Shown piece after piece: positions 26,780 through 34,642 of a DNA stretch of 64,000 nt. Under the pieces are notes generated by a model. That model did not search any database and was not told the origin of the DNA. It worked only from the letters and a program-made list of their open reading frames with translations. The DNA comes from Rhizobiales bacterium UBA3584 (GTDB lineage: Bacteria; Pseudomonadota; Alphaproteobacteria; Rhizobiales; Devosiaceae). The stretch spans positions 33,292 to 97,291 of the forward strand of contig DFMV01000080.1 of assembly GCA_002375765.1 (NCBI GenBank). Reading direction: 5' to 3'. The position numbers were made by a program, and so were the translations under genes. Each line of letters starts with the position of its first letter. Position 1 is the first letter of the stretch.

Positions 26780-26863
26780 CCTGTCCCCCGGGAGATGAAA
26801 TTGTCAGCTTACGCTACGGGAGTCCGGGACGCACGACAAGGCGGTTGACGGTGGTGTGCCGGT

Positions 26864-26883
26864 GTGTTAGTTCTATATTACAC
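26864..26883. promoter_or_regulatory. Candidate GntR (YtrA) operator
   Basis: GTGTTAG-TTCTAT-ATTACAC is an imperfect palindrome with GTGT/ACAC ends, 15 bp before the gntR start. YtrA-type GntR repressors bind GTGT-N-ACAC palindromes over their own promoters. TATATT inside it could be the -10. Confidence 0.5.
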
Positions 26884-26898
26884 TATACGGAAGCACAC

Positions 26899-27255
26899 AT
26901 GACCCAGTGGCGCGACGACCAACCGATATTTCTGCAAATCCGGCAAAGGATGATCGAGATGATCCTCAACGGGGCGATCAATGAGGGTGACCCCCTGCCC
27001 TCTGTCCGACAAGTGGCGACCGACCTTTCGGTCAATCCATTGACGGTGACCAAATCCTACCAGTCCCTGGTGGATATGGGCACAGTCGAAAAGCGCCGGG
27101 GACTCGGCATGTATGTAACCGATGGTGCGCGGGCTGCGCTGCTTGCGCATGAACGGGACAAATTTCTGAAAGAGGACTGGCCGGCGATTGCGGCGCGGAT
27201 TTCGGCGCTCGGGCTTTCGGCTGGTGATTTGCTCAAGGATGGAGACGAGAAATGA
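26899..27255 (+). CDS. GntR-family (YtrA type) transcriptional regulator
   Basis: A 118-residue regulator: a GntR winged helix-turn-helix (about 10-75, with LPSVRQVATDLSVNPLTV) and a short C-terminal dimerisation region instead of a ligand domain, the YtrA layout. Such proteins repress adjacent ABC transporter operons. The ATG at 26899 is followed immediately by strong homology; its stop overlaps the ATPase start (ATGA). The operator candidate upstream fits autoregulation. Confidence 0.88.
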   Translation: MTQWRDDQPIFLQIRQRMIEMILNGAINEGDPLPSVRQVATDLSVNPLTVTKSYQSLVDMGTVEKRRGLGMYVTDGARAALLAHERDKFLKEDWPAIAARISALGLSAGDLLKDGDEK

Positions 27256-28136
27256 CCGCTGAAAACCCAATCGTTTCGGCGCGTGGCCTGCGCAAGCAGT
27301 TCGGCAAGAACGAGATTTTGCACGGGCTCGATTTCGACATTCCGGCCGGGCGCATCTACGGGCTGGTCGGGCACAATGGTGCCGGCAAGACGACCACGCT
27401 CAATGCGCTGCTGGGCCTGACCCAGTGTGAGGGCAAGATCGAAGTCTTGGGGCTCGATCCCTTCGCCAACCGCGCCACGCTGATGAACGATGTCGCGTTC
27501 ATTTCCGATGTGGCCTCCCTGCCCCGGTTTCTGCGGGTGCGCGAGCTTTTTGCGCTTTTGAGCAACATTCATCCCAACTTTTCCCAGGACAAGGCGCGCG
27601 ATTTTCTTTCGGGCACCGACATCAAGCCCGAAGCCAAGATCAAGAACCTCTCCAAGGGTATGATCGCCCAGCTTCACCTGGCTGTTGTCATGGCGATCGA
27701 CGCCAAGCTTCTGGTCCTGGACGAACCGACGCTCGGGCTCGACATCACCTATCGCAAGCGGTTTTACCGGCGGCTGCTCGAAGACTACATGACCGAGGAG
27801 CGTACCCTGCTCATCACCACCCATCAGGTGGACGAGATCGAATTCATGCTGTCCGACATCATGTTCATCCGCGATGGCGAATTGATCGTCCATATGCAGA
27901 TGGAGACGGTCAACACACGCTATTGCCAGCTGGTGATTTCCGATCCGGCGCATGTGGACGCCGCCCGCGCGCTGGGACCGGTCTCCACCGAAAGCCGGTT
28001 CGGACAGACGGCGATGATCTTTGATGGCGTGGACCGCGAAAAGCTGGCAACGCTGGGTCAGATTTCCACCCCGAGCCTTTCGGACCTTTTTGTCGCGCTG
28101 ATGCAGCGTGAAACACATAATGCGGGAGCTGCCTGA
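27252..28136 (+). CDS. ABC transporter ATP-binding protein (YtrB-like)
   Basis: A 294-residue ABC ATPase with Walker A GHNGAGKTT, signature NLSKGMIAQ (a degenerate LSxGM form typical of YtrB/CcmA-like subunits), Walker B LVLDEPTLGLD and an H-loop TTHQVDE. It overlaps gntR by 4 bp and the permease gene by 1 bp, a tight three-gene unit. YtrA-linked ABC systems respond to cell-wall-active compounds; the substrate here is unknown. Confidence 0.88.
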   Translation: MTAENPIVSARGLRKQFGKNEILHGLDFDIPAGRIYGLVGHNGAGKTTTLNALLGLTQCEGKIEVLGLDPFANRATLMNDVAFISDVASLPRFLRVRELFALLSNIHPNFSQDKARDFLSGTDIKPEAKIKNLSKGMIAQLHLAVVMAIDAKLLVLDEPTLGLDITYRKRFYRRLLEDYMTEERTLLITTHQVDEIEFMLSDIMFIRDGELIVHMQMETVNTRYCQLVISDPAHVDAARALGPVSTESRFGQTAMIFDGVDREKLATLGQISTPSLSDLFVALMQRETHNAGAA

Positions 28137-29029
28137 TGCAGGCCTTCATTGCGCTTATCAAACGCGAGTATCTCGAACATCGCGGCGCCTTCATCTACGG
28201 CCCCACCCTGCTGCTGGCGCTTGGGTCTCTGGCAGCGCTCTATGCTGTGTTCGGAACCGATTTCAGGGACGAATTCAGCGGAACCCTGCCGACCGTGCTA
28301 CGCTTTTACGAGGCGGCCTTCGCTCTGGGGGCAGCGGGATGGCTGGTGTATCTGATCATCATGCTGTTCTTTTACTATGGCGATGCGTTTTCAGCCGACA
28401 GCCGCAACAATTCGATGTTGTTCTGGAAATCGATGCCGCAGAGCGACCTCAAGATATTCGGGTCCAAGGTGGCAGCTTCGCTGACGGTGTTTCCCGCTGC
28501 AATCCTTCTCGCCCTCGCCATCACCGGGGTCATCGCCTATCTGCCGACCGTCATCGCGAGCGATTTCCTGGGCGGTTTTGCGCCGCCAACCATCGGGGAA
28601 ACGGTCAGTGCCTGGCTCAACATCATGGTTTCGGCCATCGTGCTGTTCGCCATAACGTTGCTTTGGTATCTGCCCTTCCTGGCCTGGGTGGGCCTGCTGG
28701 GCACCATCTTCAAGCGCTGGGCCATTCCGCTGGCCTTTCTCATACCGGCAGTGATCGGCCTGTTTGAACGGGTCGTGATGCGCAACATTTTGCAGGACGG
28801 CGCCTTGTGGTCCTTCATAACCGACCGGTTCGAAGTGAAATTCGAGGGCTTCGATTTCGAGGTGTACTTCGAGCAACACTGGCTCGCCGGCCAGAAATGG
28901 GATGGATTGGAGCTGGCCACGCTCATGCTGACGGGAGTGGATTGGATCCAGATCGCGGGAGGGATCGCGGTCGCAGCAGTCTTTATTTATGCAGCCAGCG
29001 AGTATCGCAGACGTTACATCCTGACCTGA
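28136..29029 (+). CDS. ABC transporter permease
   Basis: A 297-residue ABC-2-like permease with six hydrophobic segments: one near residue 20-40, a second around 65-85, and four more up to the C-terminal helix at about 270-290, separated by an amphipathic stretch (200-255). It pairs with the upstream ATPase, with stop and start overlapping (TGATG). No sequence signature gives the substrate. The gene ends 9 bp before a family A repeat and a shared terminator. Confidence 0.82.
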   Translation: MQAFIALIKREYLEHRGAFIYGPTLLLALGSLAALYAVFGTDFRDEFSGTLPTVLRFYEAAFALGAAGWLVYLIIMLFFYYGDAFSADSRNNSMLFWKSMPQSDLKIFGSKVAASLTVFPAAILLALAITGVIAYLPTVIASDFLGGFAPPTIGETVSAWLNIMVSAIVLFAITLLWYLPFLAWVGLLGTIFKRWAIPLAFLIPAVIGLFERVVMRNILQDGALWSFITDRFEVKFEGFDFEVYFEQHWLAGQKWDGLELATLMLTGVDWIQIAGGIAVAAVFIYAASEYRRRYILT

Positions 29030-29035
29030 CCCGTT

Positions 29036-29084
29036 CCTTGTCGTGCGGTCGAACCGGAAAAGTCTCCACCTTTTCCTGACCACA
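29036..29084. repeat. Family A repeat between convergent genes
   Basis: TTGTCGTGCGGTCGAACCGG, AAAAGTCTCCACCTTTTCCT, then GACCACACTCTA. It is located between the ABC permease and mmsA 3' ends and directly abuts the terminator. Confidence 0.8.
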
Positions 29085-29087
29085 CTC

Positions 29088-29119
29088 TAAAAAGGCCGCC
29101 CTCGGGGGCGGCCTTTTTC
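29088..29119. terminator. Bidirectional terminator between the ABC operon and mmsA
   Basis: AAAAAGGCCGCC and GGCGGCCTTTTT form a 12-bp perfect stem with a 7-nt loop; A- and T-runs make it work in both directions for the two convergent transcripts. Confidence 0.9.
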
Positions 29120-29121
29120 TT

Positions 29122-30618
29122 TTACGCCATTGTCGGCATTGAAAACTGTGCGCCTTCCTTCAGCCCGGACGGCCAACGGGCGGTGACGGTCTTGGTGCGG
29201 GTCCAGAACTTTATCGAATCCGTGCCGTGCTGGTTGAGATCGCCGAAGGCCGAGGCCTTCCAGCCGCCGAAGGAATGATAGGCGAGCGGAGTGGGGATGG
29301 GCACGTTGATGCCCACCATGCCGATATTGATGCGTGAGGCGAAATCGCGTGCGGTATCGCCATCGCGGGTGAAAATCGCAACGCCATTGCCATAGGGGTG
29401 TTTGAGCGGCAGCGACAGGGCTTCTTCGTAGGTCGGGGCGCGGACGACCGAAAGTACGGGCCCGAAAATCTCCTCGCGATAGATGTCCATCTCAGGGGTG
29501 ACGCGGTCGAACAGCGTGCCGCCGACGAAATAGCCCTCTTCATAGCCCTGCAAGGTGAAACCGCGACCATCGACAACCAGATCGGCGCCCTGCGCCTTAC
29601 CGCTGTCGATGAGAGAGAGAATGCGTTCTTGCGCCGCCCTGGTGATGACCGGGCCGAGATCTGTCGCCGCATCGGTGTAAGGACCGATCTTGAGGCTTTC
29701 GACGCGGGGGGCGAGTGCGGCGACCAGCCGGTCAGCAGTTTCCTCGCCCACCGGAACGGCAACCGAAATCGCCATGCAGCGCTCACCCGCCGAACCGTAA
29801 CCGGCGCCGATCAACGCATCGGCGGCCTTTTCGATATCGGCGTCGGGCATGATGATCATGTGGTTCTTGGCGCCGCCGAACGCCTGCACGCGCTTGCCGT
29901 GGGCGGCGGCGGTTGCATAGATGTGGCGGGCGATGGGTGTCGAGCCGACAAAGCTCACCCCGGCAATGTCATCATGGGCGAGGATGGCATCGACGGCGGT
30001 CTTGTCACCATTGACGACGTTGAGAATACCGGCGGGCAGTCCCGCTTCGATCATCAACTCGGCCAGCCGCATTGGGACCGAAGGGTCGCGCTCGGAGGGC
30101 TTGAGGATGAAGGCGTTGCCGGCGGCGATGGCGGGCGCGAACATCCACATGGGGATCATGGCCGGGAAGTTGAACGGGGTGATGCCCGCGCCGATACCGA
30201 GCGGCTGGCGCATGGAATACATGTCGATCCCCGGCCCTGCCCCTTCGGTGAATTCGCCCTTTTGCAGATGAGGGATGCCGCAGACAAATTCGGCGACCTC
30301 CATGCCGCGCACGATATCGCCCTTTGAATCCTCGATGGTCTTGCCGTGCTCGGCCGAGAGCAGTTCTGCCAACTCGTCCATGTGGGTGTTGATGAGATCG
30401 ACAAAGCGGAAAAACACCCGCGCCCGGCGCTGGGGATTGGTGGCCGCCCAGCCTGGTTGCGCGGCGGCGGCCGATGCGATGGCTGCGTCGAGATCGGCGG
30501 CATCGGCCAGGGCGACTTTGGCTGAGACCTCGCCGGTTGCCGGGTTGAAGATGTCGGCGAACCGGCCCGACTTGCCCTCCGCATGGACCCCATTGATGAA
30601 ATGCCCGATGGTCTTCAT
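29122..30618 (-). CDS. mmsA: CoA-acylating methylmalonate-semialdehyde dehydrogenase
   Basis: A 498-residue aldehyde dehydrogenase that oxidises methylmalonate semialdehyde or malonate semialdehyde to propionyl-CoA or acetyl-CoA (valine and inositol breakdown; IolA is the same family). The catalytic Cys is C281 in GSAGERCMA, the cofactor loop is FVGSTPIARHIY, and the INGVHAEGKSGR start and C-terminal GTDSIKFWTRTKT are diagnostic for MmsA. Start at 30618 follows GAGGAG. It is divergent from a LysR regulator. Given the iol genes 4-18 kb away, it may serve as IolA. Confidence 0.94.
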   Translation of the reverse strand: MKTIGHFINGVHAEGKSGRFADIFNPATGEVSAKVALADAADLDAAIASAAAAQPGWAATNPQRRARVFFRFVDLINTHMDELAELLSAEHGKTIEDSKGDIVRGMEVAEFVCGIPHLQKGEFTEGAGPGIDMYSMRQPLGIGAGITPFNFPAMIPMWMFAPAIAAGNAFILKPSERDPSVPMRLAELMIEAGLPAGILNVVNGDKTAVDAILAHDDIAGVSFVGSTPIARHIYATAAAHGKRVQAFGGAKNHMIIMPDADIEKAADALIGAGYGSAGERCMAISVAVPVGEETADRLVAALAPRVESLKIGPYTDAATDLGPVITRAAQERILSLIDSGKAQGADLVVDGRGFTLQGYEEGYFVGGTLFDRVTPEMDIYREEIFGPVLSVVRAPTYEEALSLPLKHPYGNGVAIFTRDGDTARDFASRINIGMVGINVPIPTPLAYHSFGGWKASAFGDLNQHGTDSIKFWTRTKTVTARWPSGLKEGAQFSMPTMA

Positions 30619-30682
30619 TGCTCGCTCCTCAAAAATGTCCCCGCAAGAATGAATGTCTATTATTGTCAGCTCAACGTGATAG

Positions 30683-30705
30683 TTTTCACATTCGATGTGC
30701 AAAAA
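30683..30705. promoter_or_regulatory. Candidate LysR operator between mmsA and lysR
   Basis: CACAT-TCG-ATGTG (30687-30699) is a perfect palindrome flanked by TTTT and AAAAA, giving a T-N11-A type site. It lies 13 bp before the lysR start and about 65 bp before mmsA, as expected for divergent LysR control. Confidence 0.55.
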
Positions 30706-30717
30706 TCGTAGAGCAAA

Positions 30718-31614
30718 ATGAACTGGGACGATATTCGGGTCTTTTTGGCCATTGCGCGCGAGGGACAGATCCTGGCCGCGGCGCGGGGGCTGGGCGTCAA
30801 TCACGCGACAGTGGCGCGGCGGCTAACGGCGCTCGAAGTCGCCATGGGCGCGCGGCTTTTCGTGCGGCGCACCAATGGGTGCGATCTGACCGCCGAGGGC
30901 GAAGCGCTGCTCGAGCGCGCCGAGTTGATGGAGACGGCAGCACTCAATGCACAAACCGTGATCGGGGGCACCGATGCGGCGATCTCGGGCACCGTCAGGA
31001 TCGGGGCGCCGGACGGGTTCGGGGTGGGATTTCTGGCACCGAGGCTGGGCCAGTTGCGGGCCCGGCATCCGGGCCTCACGATCGAGCTGGTTCCGGTGCC
31101 GCGCAGTTTTTCGCTGTCGCGGCGCGAGGCCGATATCGCGATCACCGTGGCGCGACCGACCGAGGGCCGGCTGGTGTGCCGCAAGCTGGTCGACTACCGG
31201 CTGGGGCTTTACGCGTCTTCCGACTATGTCAAACAACGCGGCCTGCCAAAAACGGTGGCCGATCTGAAAGATCATAGTCTGGTTGGCTATGTGGAGGATT
31301 TGATTTTCACCCCCTCTCTCGATTATGCCCGCGACATCTGGAAAGGCTGGCGCTCCGATATCGAAGTTTCGAGTGCGCTGGGCCAGACCGAGGCGGTTCG
31401 CGGCGGTGCGGGCATCGGAATCCTGCACGATTTTCTGGCGCAGCGACATGGTGAACTGGTGCCCGTTTTGCCCCAGTTGGGGCTGGTGCGGAACTACTGG
31501 ACGGTGATGCACGAGGATGTTCGGGCGATACGGCGGGTTTCGGTGGTGGCCGATTTCATCGCCGAAATCGTGTCTCTGGCACGCAAGGATTTCTCCAGGA
31601 TAGAACGCCCCTGA
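30718..31614 (+). CDS. LysR-family transcriptional regulator
   Basis: A 298-residue LysR protein. The N-terminal winged helix starts WDDIRVFLAIAREGQILAAA, and the effector-binding domain covers about residues 90-290. The 'NWDDIRVF' type with a GxNHATVARR recognition helix is typical of LysR regulators beside aldehyde dehydrogenase genes. It is divergent from mmsA, so mmsA is the obvious target; the ligand is unknown. Confidence 0.88.
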   Translation: MNWDDIRVFLAIAREGQILAAARGLGVNHATVARRLTALEVAMGARLFVRRTNGCDLTAEGEALLERAELMETAALNAQTVIGGTDAAISGTVRIGAPDGFGVGFLAPRLGQLRARHPGLTIELVPVPRSFSLSRREADIAITVARPTEGRLVCRKLVDYRLGLYASSDYVKQRGLPKTVADLKDHSLVGYVEDLIFTPSLDYARDIWKGWRSDIEVSSALGQTEAVRGGAGIGILHDFLAQRHGELVPVLPQLGLVRNYWTVMHEDVRAIRRVSVVADFIAEIVSLARKDFSRIERP

Positions 31615-31739
31615 TTCGAGACGGGGAAGTATGGAACAGCAACAAACCTTTGAGAATCCCTCTTATTCTTAAACCCACTCAAACATTCGTGCAGAACCGG
31701 TGGAGCAAAACAGGGTTGCCAGAGTTATGAAATCAGGCC

Positions 31740-31753
31740 ACCATGATCATGGT
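31740..31753. promoter_or_regulatory. Perfect 14-bp palindrome upstream of the small ORF
   Basis: ACCATGATCATGGT is a perfect inverted repeat 12 bp before the extended Shine-Dalgarno of the 25-residue ORF. It may be an operator or form a hairpin in the leader. No regulator is assigned. Confidence 0.4.
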
Positions 31754-31780
31754 CTTAACCAAGCGAAAGGAGGTGATCCA

Positions 31781-31858
31781 ATGTCTAGTGAGATCCGCGC
31801 AGGCGGGAGTGACTTTGGGTATGAGGTGATTTCGACGAGGCAGCCCTCGGCGAAGTAA
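31781..31858 (+). CDS. Small ORF (25 aa) with a full-length Shine-Dalgarno
   Basis: A 25-codon ORF starting MSSEIRAGGSDFGYEV and ending RQPSAK-stop. Upstream, 31766-31779 reads AAAGGAGGTGATCC, exactly complementary to the last 14 bases of bacterial 16S rRNA; GGAGG is 7 nt from ATG. No other gene here has more than a five- or six-base match. A strong terminator follows 71 bp downstream, so this is an independent short transcript. Too small to assign: a stable mini-protein, a leader peptide or a ribosome-binding RNA are all possible. Confidence 0.7.
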   Translation: MSSEIRAGGSDFGYEVISTRQPSAK

Positions 31859-31929
31859 ACCCTTCTCTCCGAACCGCTTGGTGCAAACGGTTCCAACGGT
31901 TCAAGTCACCCCGTGTGACGGTATCATGG

Positions 31930-31964
31930 AAGGACTGTTCGAGTTATCGGACAGTCCTTTTTCT
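31930..31964 (+). terminator. Terminator of the small-ORF transcript
   Basis: AAGGACTGT and ACAGTCCTT form a 9-bp stem followed by TTTTTC. Two weaker hairpins (GAACCG/CGGTTC and GTCAC/GTGAC, 31870-31918) lie between the ORF and this terminator. Confidence 0.85.
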
Positions 31965-32045
31965 TTGCCCGCTTGATTGGCGCGCAAGAGGCGCCTAAGT
32001 TTTCTATCGGCGTTTCACGATGGAGCGTCTTGTTTTTGGAATTAC

Positions 32046-32185
32046 GTTCTCAGGGCGGGGTGAAAGTCCCCACCGGCGGTAACAGTCTTTCGACTGAAGC
32101 CCGCGAGCGCCTCGCCAGGCTGGCGAGGGTCAGCAGATTCGGTGCAACTCCGAAGCCGACGGTCATAGTCCGGATGAGAGAGAAC
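32046..32185 (+). ncRNA. FMN riboswitch (RFN element)
   Basis: The conserved core is clear: CAGGGCGGGGTGAAAGTCCC then CACCGGCGGTAA, AGCCCGCGAGC, the GGTCAGCAGATTCGGTG block, CCGAAGCCGACGGTCATAGT, and GGATGAGAGAGAAC. The closing P1 stem is GTTCTC (32046-32051) with GAGAAC (32180-32185). Downstream, GTCGTC plus CCGTAACC can pair with GGTTACGG plus GACGAC (32243-32287), covering the AAAGGA ribosome site of ribN, so control is probably translational. Confidence 0.96.
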
Positions 32186-32289
32186 GGGAATTGCGCCCTG
32201 TCGCGCACCGACATCCCCTAAGGGATGCGGGGCGCTCGTGGTGTCGTCTCCCGTAACCCTGAGGAAACTGGTTACGGAAAGGACGACAG

Positions 32290-33255
32290 ATGAACCAGAT
32301 TTCCTCTTTGCCCCACGCACCTGTTCTGGGTGCCGTGTTCATGGTTGGGGCCGGCATTACCTTTGCCATCACCAACATCTTGACGCCGATCATCACCTAC
32401 CAGATGGGCGTGCCTTCGACCGCGGTGGTGTTCTGGCAATATATCGTCGCCACGCTTTTCGCGCTGCCGCTGATCGTGCGGATCGGAGTTTCAAAGCTGC
32501 GCACGCGCCATCCCTATTGGCACGAGACCCGCGCACTGCTTTCGGCGCTGGGCGTGCAGTTCTTTGCTTTCGGCTTTGCGCTGGGTGTGCCGGTCTGGCA
32601 GATGGTGGCGCTGTCGATGACCGGTCCGTTCTTCATCCTGCTCGGAGCAAATCTGTTTCTGGGCGAGCGCCTGACGGTGCAGCGGCTTGGGGCAACGATT
32701 ACCGGCTTTATCGGCGCGATGATGGTCTCACAGATCGGAACCGAACAGTTCACGCTTGCCTCGCTGCTTCCCGTGCTTGCGGCGTTGTGCTGGGGGTCGG
32801 TTTCGGTGATCACCCGGTATCTGAGCCGCGACGAAGAACCTGAATCTCTGACGCTCTACATGTTGGTGCTGATTACACCCAACCACTTTTTGATCGGCCT
32901 GCTTGTCGGCATCGCAATTGCCGTGCTGCCAGCTGGCTCTTTGCCTGCAGGGCTGGCGACCGGGTTCGATTTCCAGCTTCCGCTGGGCGACGCGCTGGGG
33001 CTGATCGTGCTGTTGGGGCTGGTGACGGCCGGGGCGCAGTATTTCCTCAGCTTTGCCTACAAGGTCGCCGACGCCAGCTATCTGCAGCCGTTCGACGATC
33101 TGAAACTGCCGCTCAACACGCTTTTGGGCTGGATCGTGCTTTCGCAGGTACCGGCGATATGGTTCTGGCCGGGCGCGCTTTTGATCCTTGGCGCGTCGAG
33201 CTTCATCTTGTGGAGCGAGCGCCGGGCGGCACCGGGCCGGCTGCAAATGGCCTAG
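32290..33255 (+). CDS. ribN: Riboflavin transporter, EamA type
   Basis: A 321-residue DMT-superfamily protein with two EamA repeats and about ten membrane helices (repeat 1 residues 15-145, repeat 2 residues 160-305). RibN/ImpX-type importers of riboflavin in rhizobia belong to this superfamily, and the FMN riboswitch directly upstream is strong evidence that it carries a flavin. AAAGGA precedes ATG. It is convergent with the Gfo/Idh/MocA gene; a family A repeat sits between them. Confidence 0.9.
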   Translation: MNQISSLPHAPVLGAVFMVGAGITFAITNILTPIITYQMGVPSTAVVFWQYIVATLFALPLIVRIGVSKLRTRHPYWHETRALLSALGVQFFAFGFALGVPVWQMVALSMTGPFFILLGANLFLGERLTVQRLGATITGFIGAMMVSQIGTEQFTLASLLPVLAALCWGSVSVITRYLSRDEEPESLTLYMLVLITPNHFLIGLLVGIAIAVLPAGSLPAGLATGFDFQLPLGDALGLIVLLGLVTAGAQYFLSFAYKVADASYLQPFDDLKLPLNTLLGWIVLSQVPAIWFWPGALLILGASSFILWSERRAAPGRLQMA

Positions 33256-33259
33256 ACTT

Positions 33260-33317
33260 TATCTTGTCGCGCTTCCGAACCGGATAAGTGGCGCCCACTT
33301 ATCCTGGAAGCACTCTA
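33260..33317. repeat. Family A repeat between ribN and an oxidoreductase gene
   Basis: GCTTCCGAACCGGATAAGTGG pairs with CCCACTTATCCTGGAAGC, the most stable hairpin of the family here. It ends CACTCTA; CTA (33315-33317) is the minus-strand TAG stop codon of the oxidoreductase gene. It may double as a terminator for the two convergent genes. Confidence 0.85.
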
Positions 33318-34427
33318 AAGCCTGACCCAGCACCCGTCGCGATGGCTGTGCGCGATGGCGTGCACGGTCTTTTCGATGGCCAGCCCGCTTTGGAAATCGA
33401 TGATGTGCGCCGTCTCACCTGAGATGGCGCGCATCACTTCGCGGGCTTCGATGATTTTCAATTCGTTAAACCCCAGCCCGTGGCCCGGCGCGGGAATGAA
33501 CTTGTCATAGGGCGGATGGATGGGTGCGGTCAGGATGGTGCGGAACCCCTGCTCGCTGGCTCTGCCCTCGCGGGTGAAGATCTGGAGTTCGTTCATGCGC
33601 TCCTGATCGTAGGCGATGGTGCCTTCGGACCCGAAAAGCTGGATGGCGACGCGGCCCTTGCGGCCCCAGGCGGAGCGGGAAAGCTGGATCGCGCCCGATA
33701 TACCGCCCGCAAAGCGCAAGAGAATGTGGGCGATGTCGAAGGTTTCGACCTCGCGGTCCTTGCCATCCTGGGTGGGACGGGTGGGAAAGGGCTTGGCGAG
33801 ATCGGCCATGACCTGTTCGGCGGGACCAAGCAGCGTCGAAAGGATCGAGAGCGGGTGCACGCCGAAATCGTCGAGCGCGCCATAGCCCGAACTCGCTTCG
33901 CTCTTCCAGGAAAACAGCGCGGCGGGATCGGCCATGAAATCCTCGTCCATTTCGACCCGCACCGAATGGAGCTTGCCGATGGCGCCTTCGGCCAGCAGTT
34001 TGCCGATATGACGGATGAGCGGGTTCTGGATGTAATTGTATCCCAGCACAGCCACCCGGCCCGAAATTCGCGCCGCTTCGGCCATGCGCTCGGCATCGGC
34101 GAAGGCCGGCGCCATGGGCTTTTCGCACCAGACATGCTTGCCGGCCTCAAGCGCGGCGATGGCCATTTCGGGGTGGAAGGCGTTGGGCGTCGTGATGGAG
34201 ACGATATCGACATCGCGGTCGGCAATTAGCTCACGCCAGTCACCCGTCGATTTCTCGAACCCCAGCGCTCTGGCCTGCTTTGCCGCGAGATCGGCACCGG
34301 CTTCGGCGAGATGGACGAGGCGCGGGCGCTCGATGTCGCCAAAAACAGGTGCAACCGCGTTCCAGGCCAGTGCATGGCACTTGCCCATATAGCCGGTTCC
34401 GATCAGGCCAACGCCGAGAGATGTCAT
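33315..34427 (-). CDS. Gfo/Idh/MocA family dehydrogenase
   Basis: A 370-residue NAD(P)-dependent oxidoreductase. The Rossmann motif GLIGTGYMGKCHA is at residues 8-20, the EKP motif is in HVWCEKPMA (about 105), and the C-terminal (beta/alpha) domain includes DDFGVHPLS. Such enzymes oxidise or epimerise sugars and inositols. Located downstream of the inositol-like ABC operon on the same strand, behind two terminators, it may handle a scyllo- or chiro-inositol isomer; that is inference. GGAG precedes ATG. Confidence 0.88.
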   Translation of the reverse strand: MTSLGVGLIGTGYMGKCHALAWNAVAPVFGDIERPRLVHLAEAGADLAAKQARALGFEKSTGDWRELIADRDVDIVSITTPNAFHPEMAIAALEAGKHVWCEKPMAPAFADAERMAEAARISGRVAVLGYNYIQNPLIRHIGKLLAEGAIGKLHSVRVEMDEDFMADPAALFSWKSEASSGYGALDDFGVHPLSILSTLLGPAEQVMADLAKPFPTRPTQDGKDREVETFDIAHILLRFAGGISGAIQLSRSAWGRKGRVAIQLFGSEGTIAYDQERMNELQIFTREGRASEQGFRTILTAPIHPPYDKFIPAPGHGLGFNELKIIEAREVMRAISGETAHIIDFQSGLAIEKTVHAIAHSHRDGCWVRL

Positions 34428-34442
34428 TGAAGCGCTCCGGAC

Positions 34443-34484
34443 AAAAAAAGACGGCGGAATATGAGAAAACCCATATTACCGCCG
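34443..34484 (-). terminator. Terminator-like hairpin in the oxidoreductase leader
   Basis: On the minus strand, CGGCGG plus AATATG pair with CATATT plus CCGCCG (12 bp with one bulged base), followed by TCTTTTTTT. It ends 16 bp before the oxidoreductase start, so it could act as a transcription attenuator for readthrough from the ABC operon. Confidence 0.6.
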
Positions 34485-34566
34485 GAGGTTGCTCTTGCCC
34501 TTCGCGCTCTCGCGAAGAAGACTAGAATACGCGGCATATCGGTGAAGTTTCAAGGATAATGGCAAC

Positions 34567-34597
34567 AAAACGACGCGATTTGCATCGCGTCGTTTTT
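34567..34597. terminator. Terminator of the sugar ABC operon
   Basis: AAAACGACGCGAT and ATCGCGTCGTTTT form a 13-bp perfect stem with a 4-nt loop. It lies 46 bp beyond the stop codon of the binding-protein gene on the minus strand. Confidence 0.9.
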
Positions 34598-34642
34598 CTT
34601 TTGTCACACTTGGAGCCTTTTCACCTTTGTTCCGATGGCCTG

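Noticed and set aside
31766..31780. A fragment of an inverted 16S rRNA gene
   Set aside because: Only about 15 bases match the reverse complement of the 16S 3' end; the flanks do not match, and an ATG with an open frame follows, so a Shine-Dalgarno is the simpler reading.
31885..31920. tRNA-like T-loop (GGTTCAAGTC)
   Set aside because: The flanking bases do not form a T-stem, and no acceptor, D or anticodon arms can be built.
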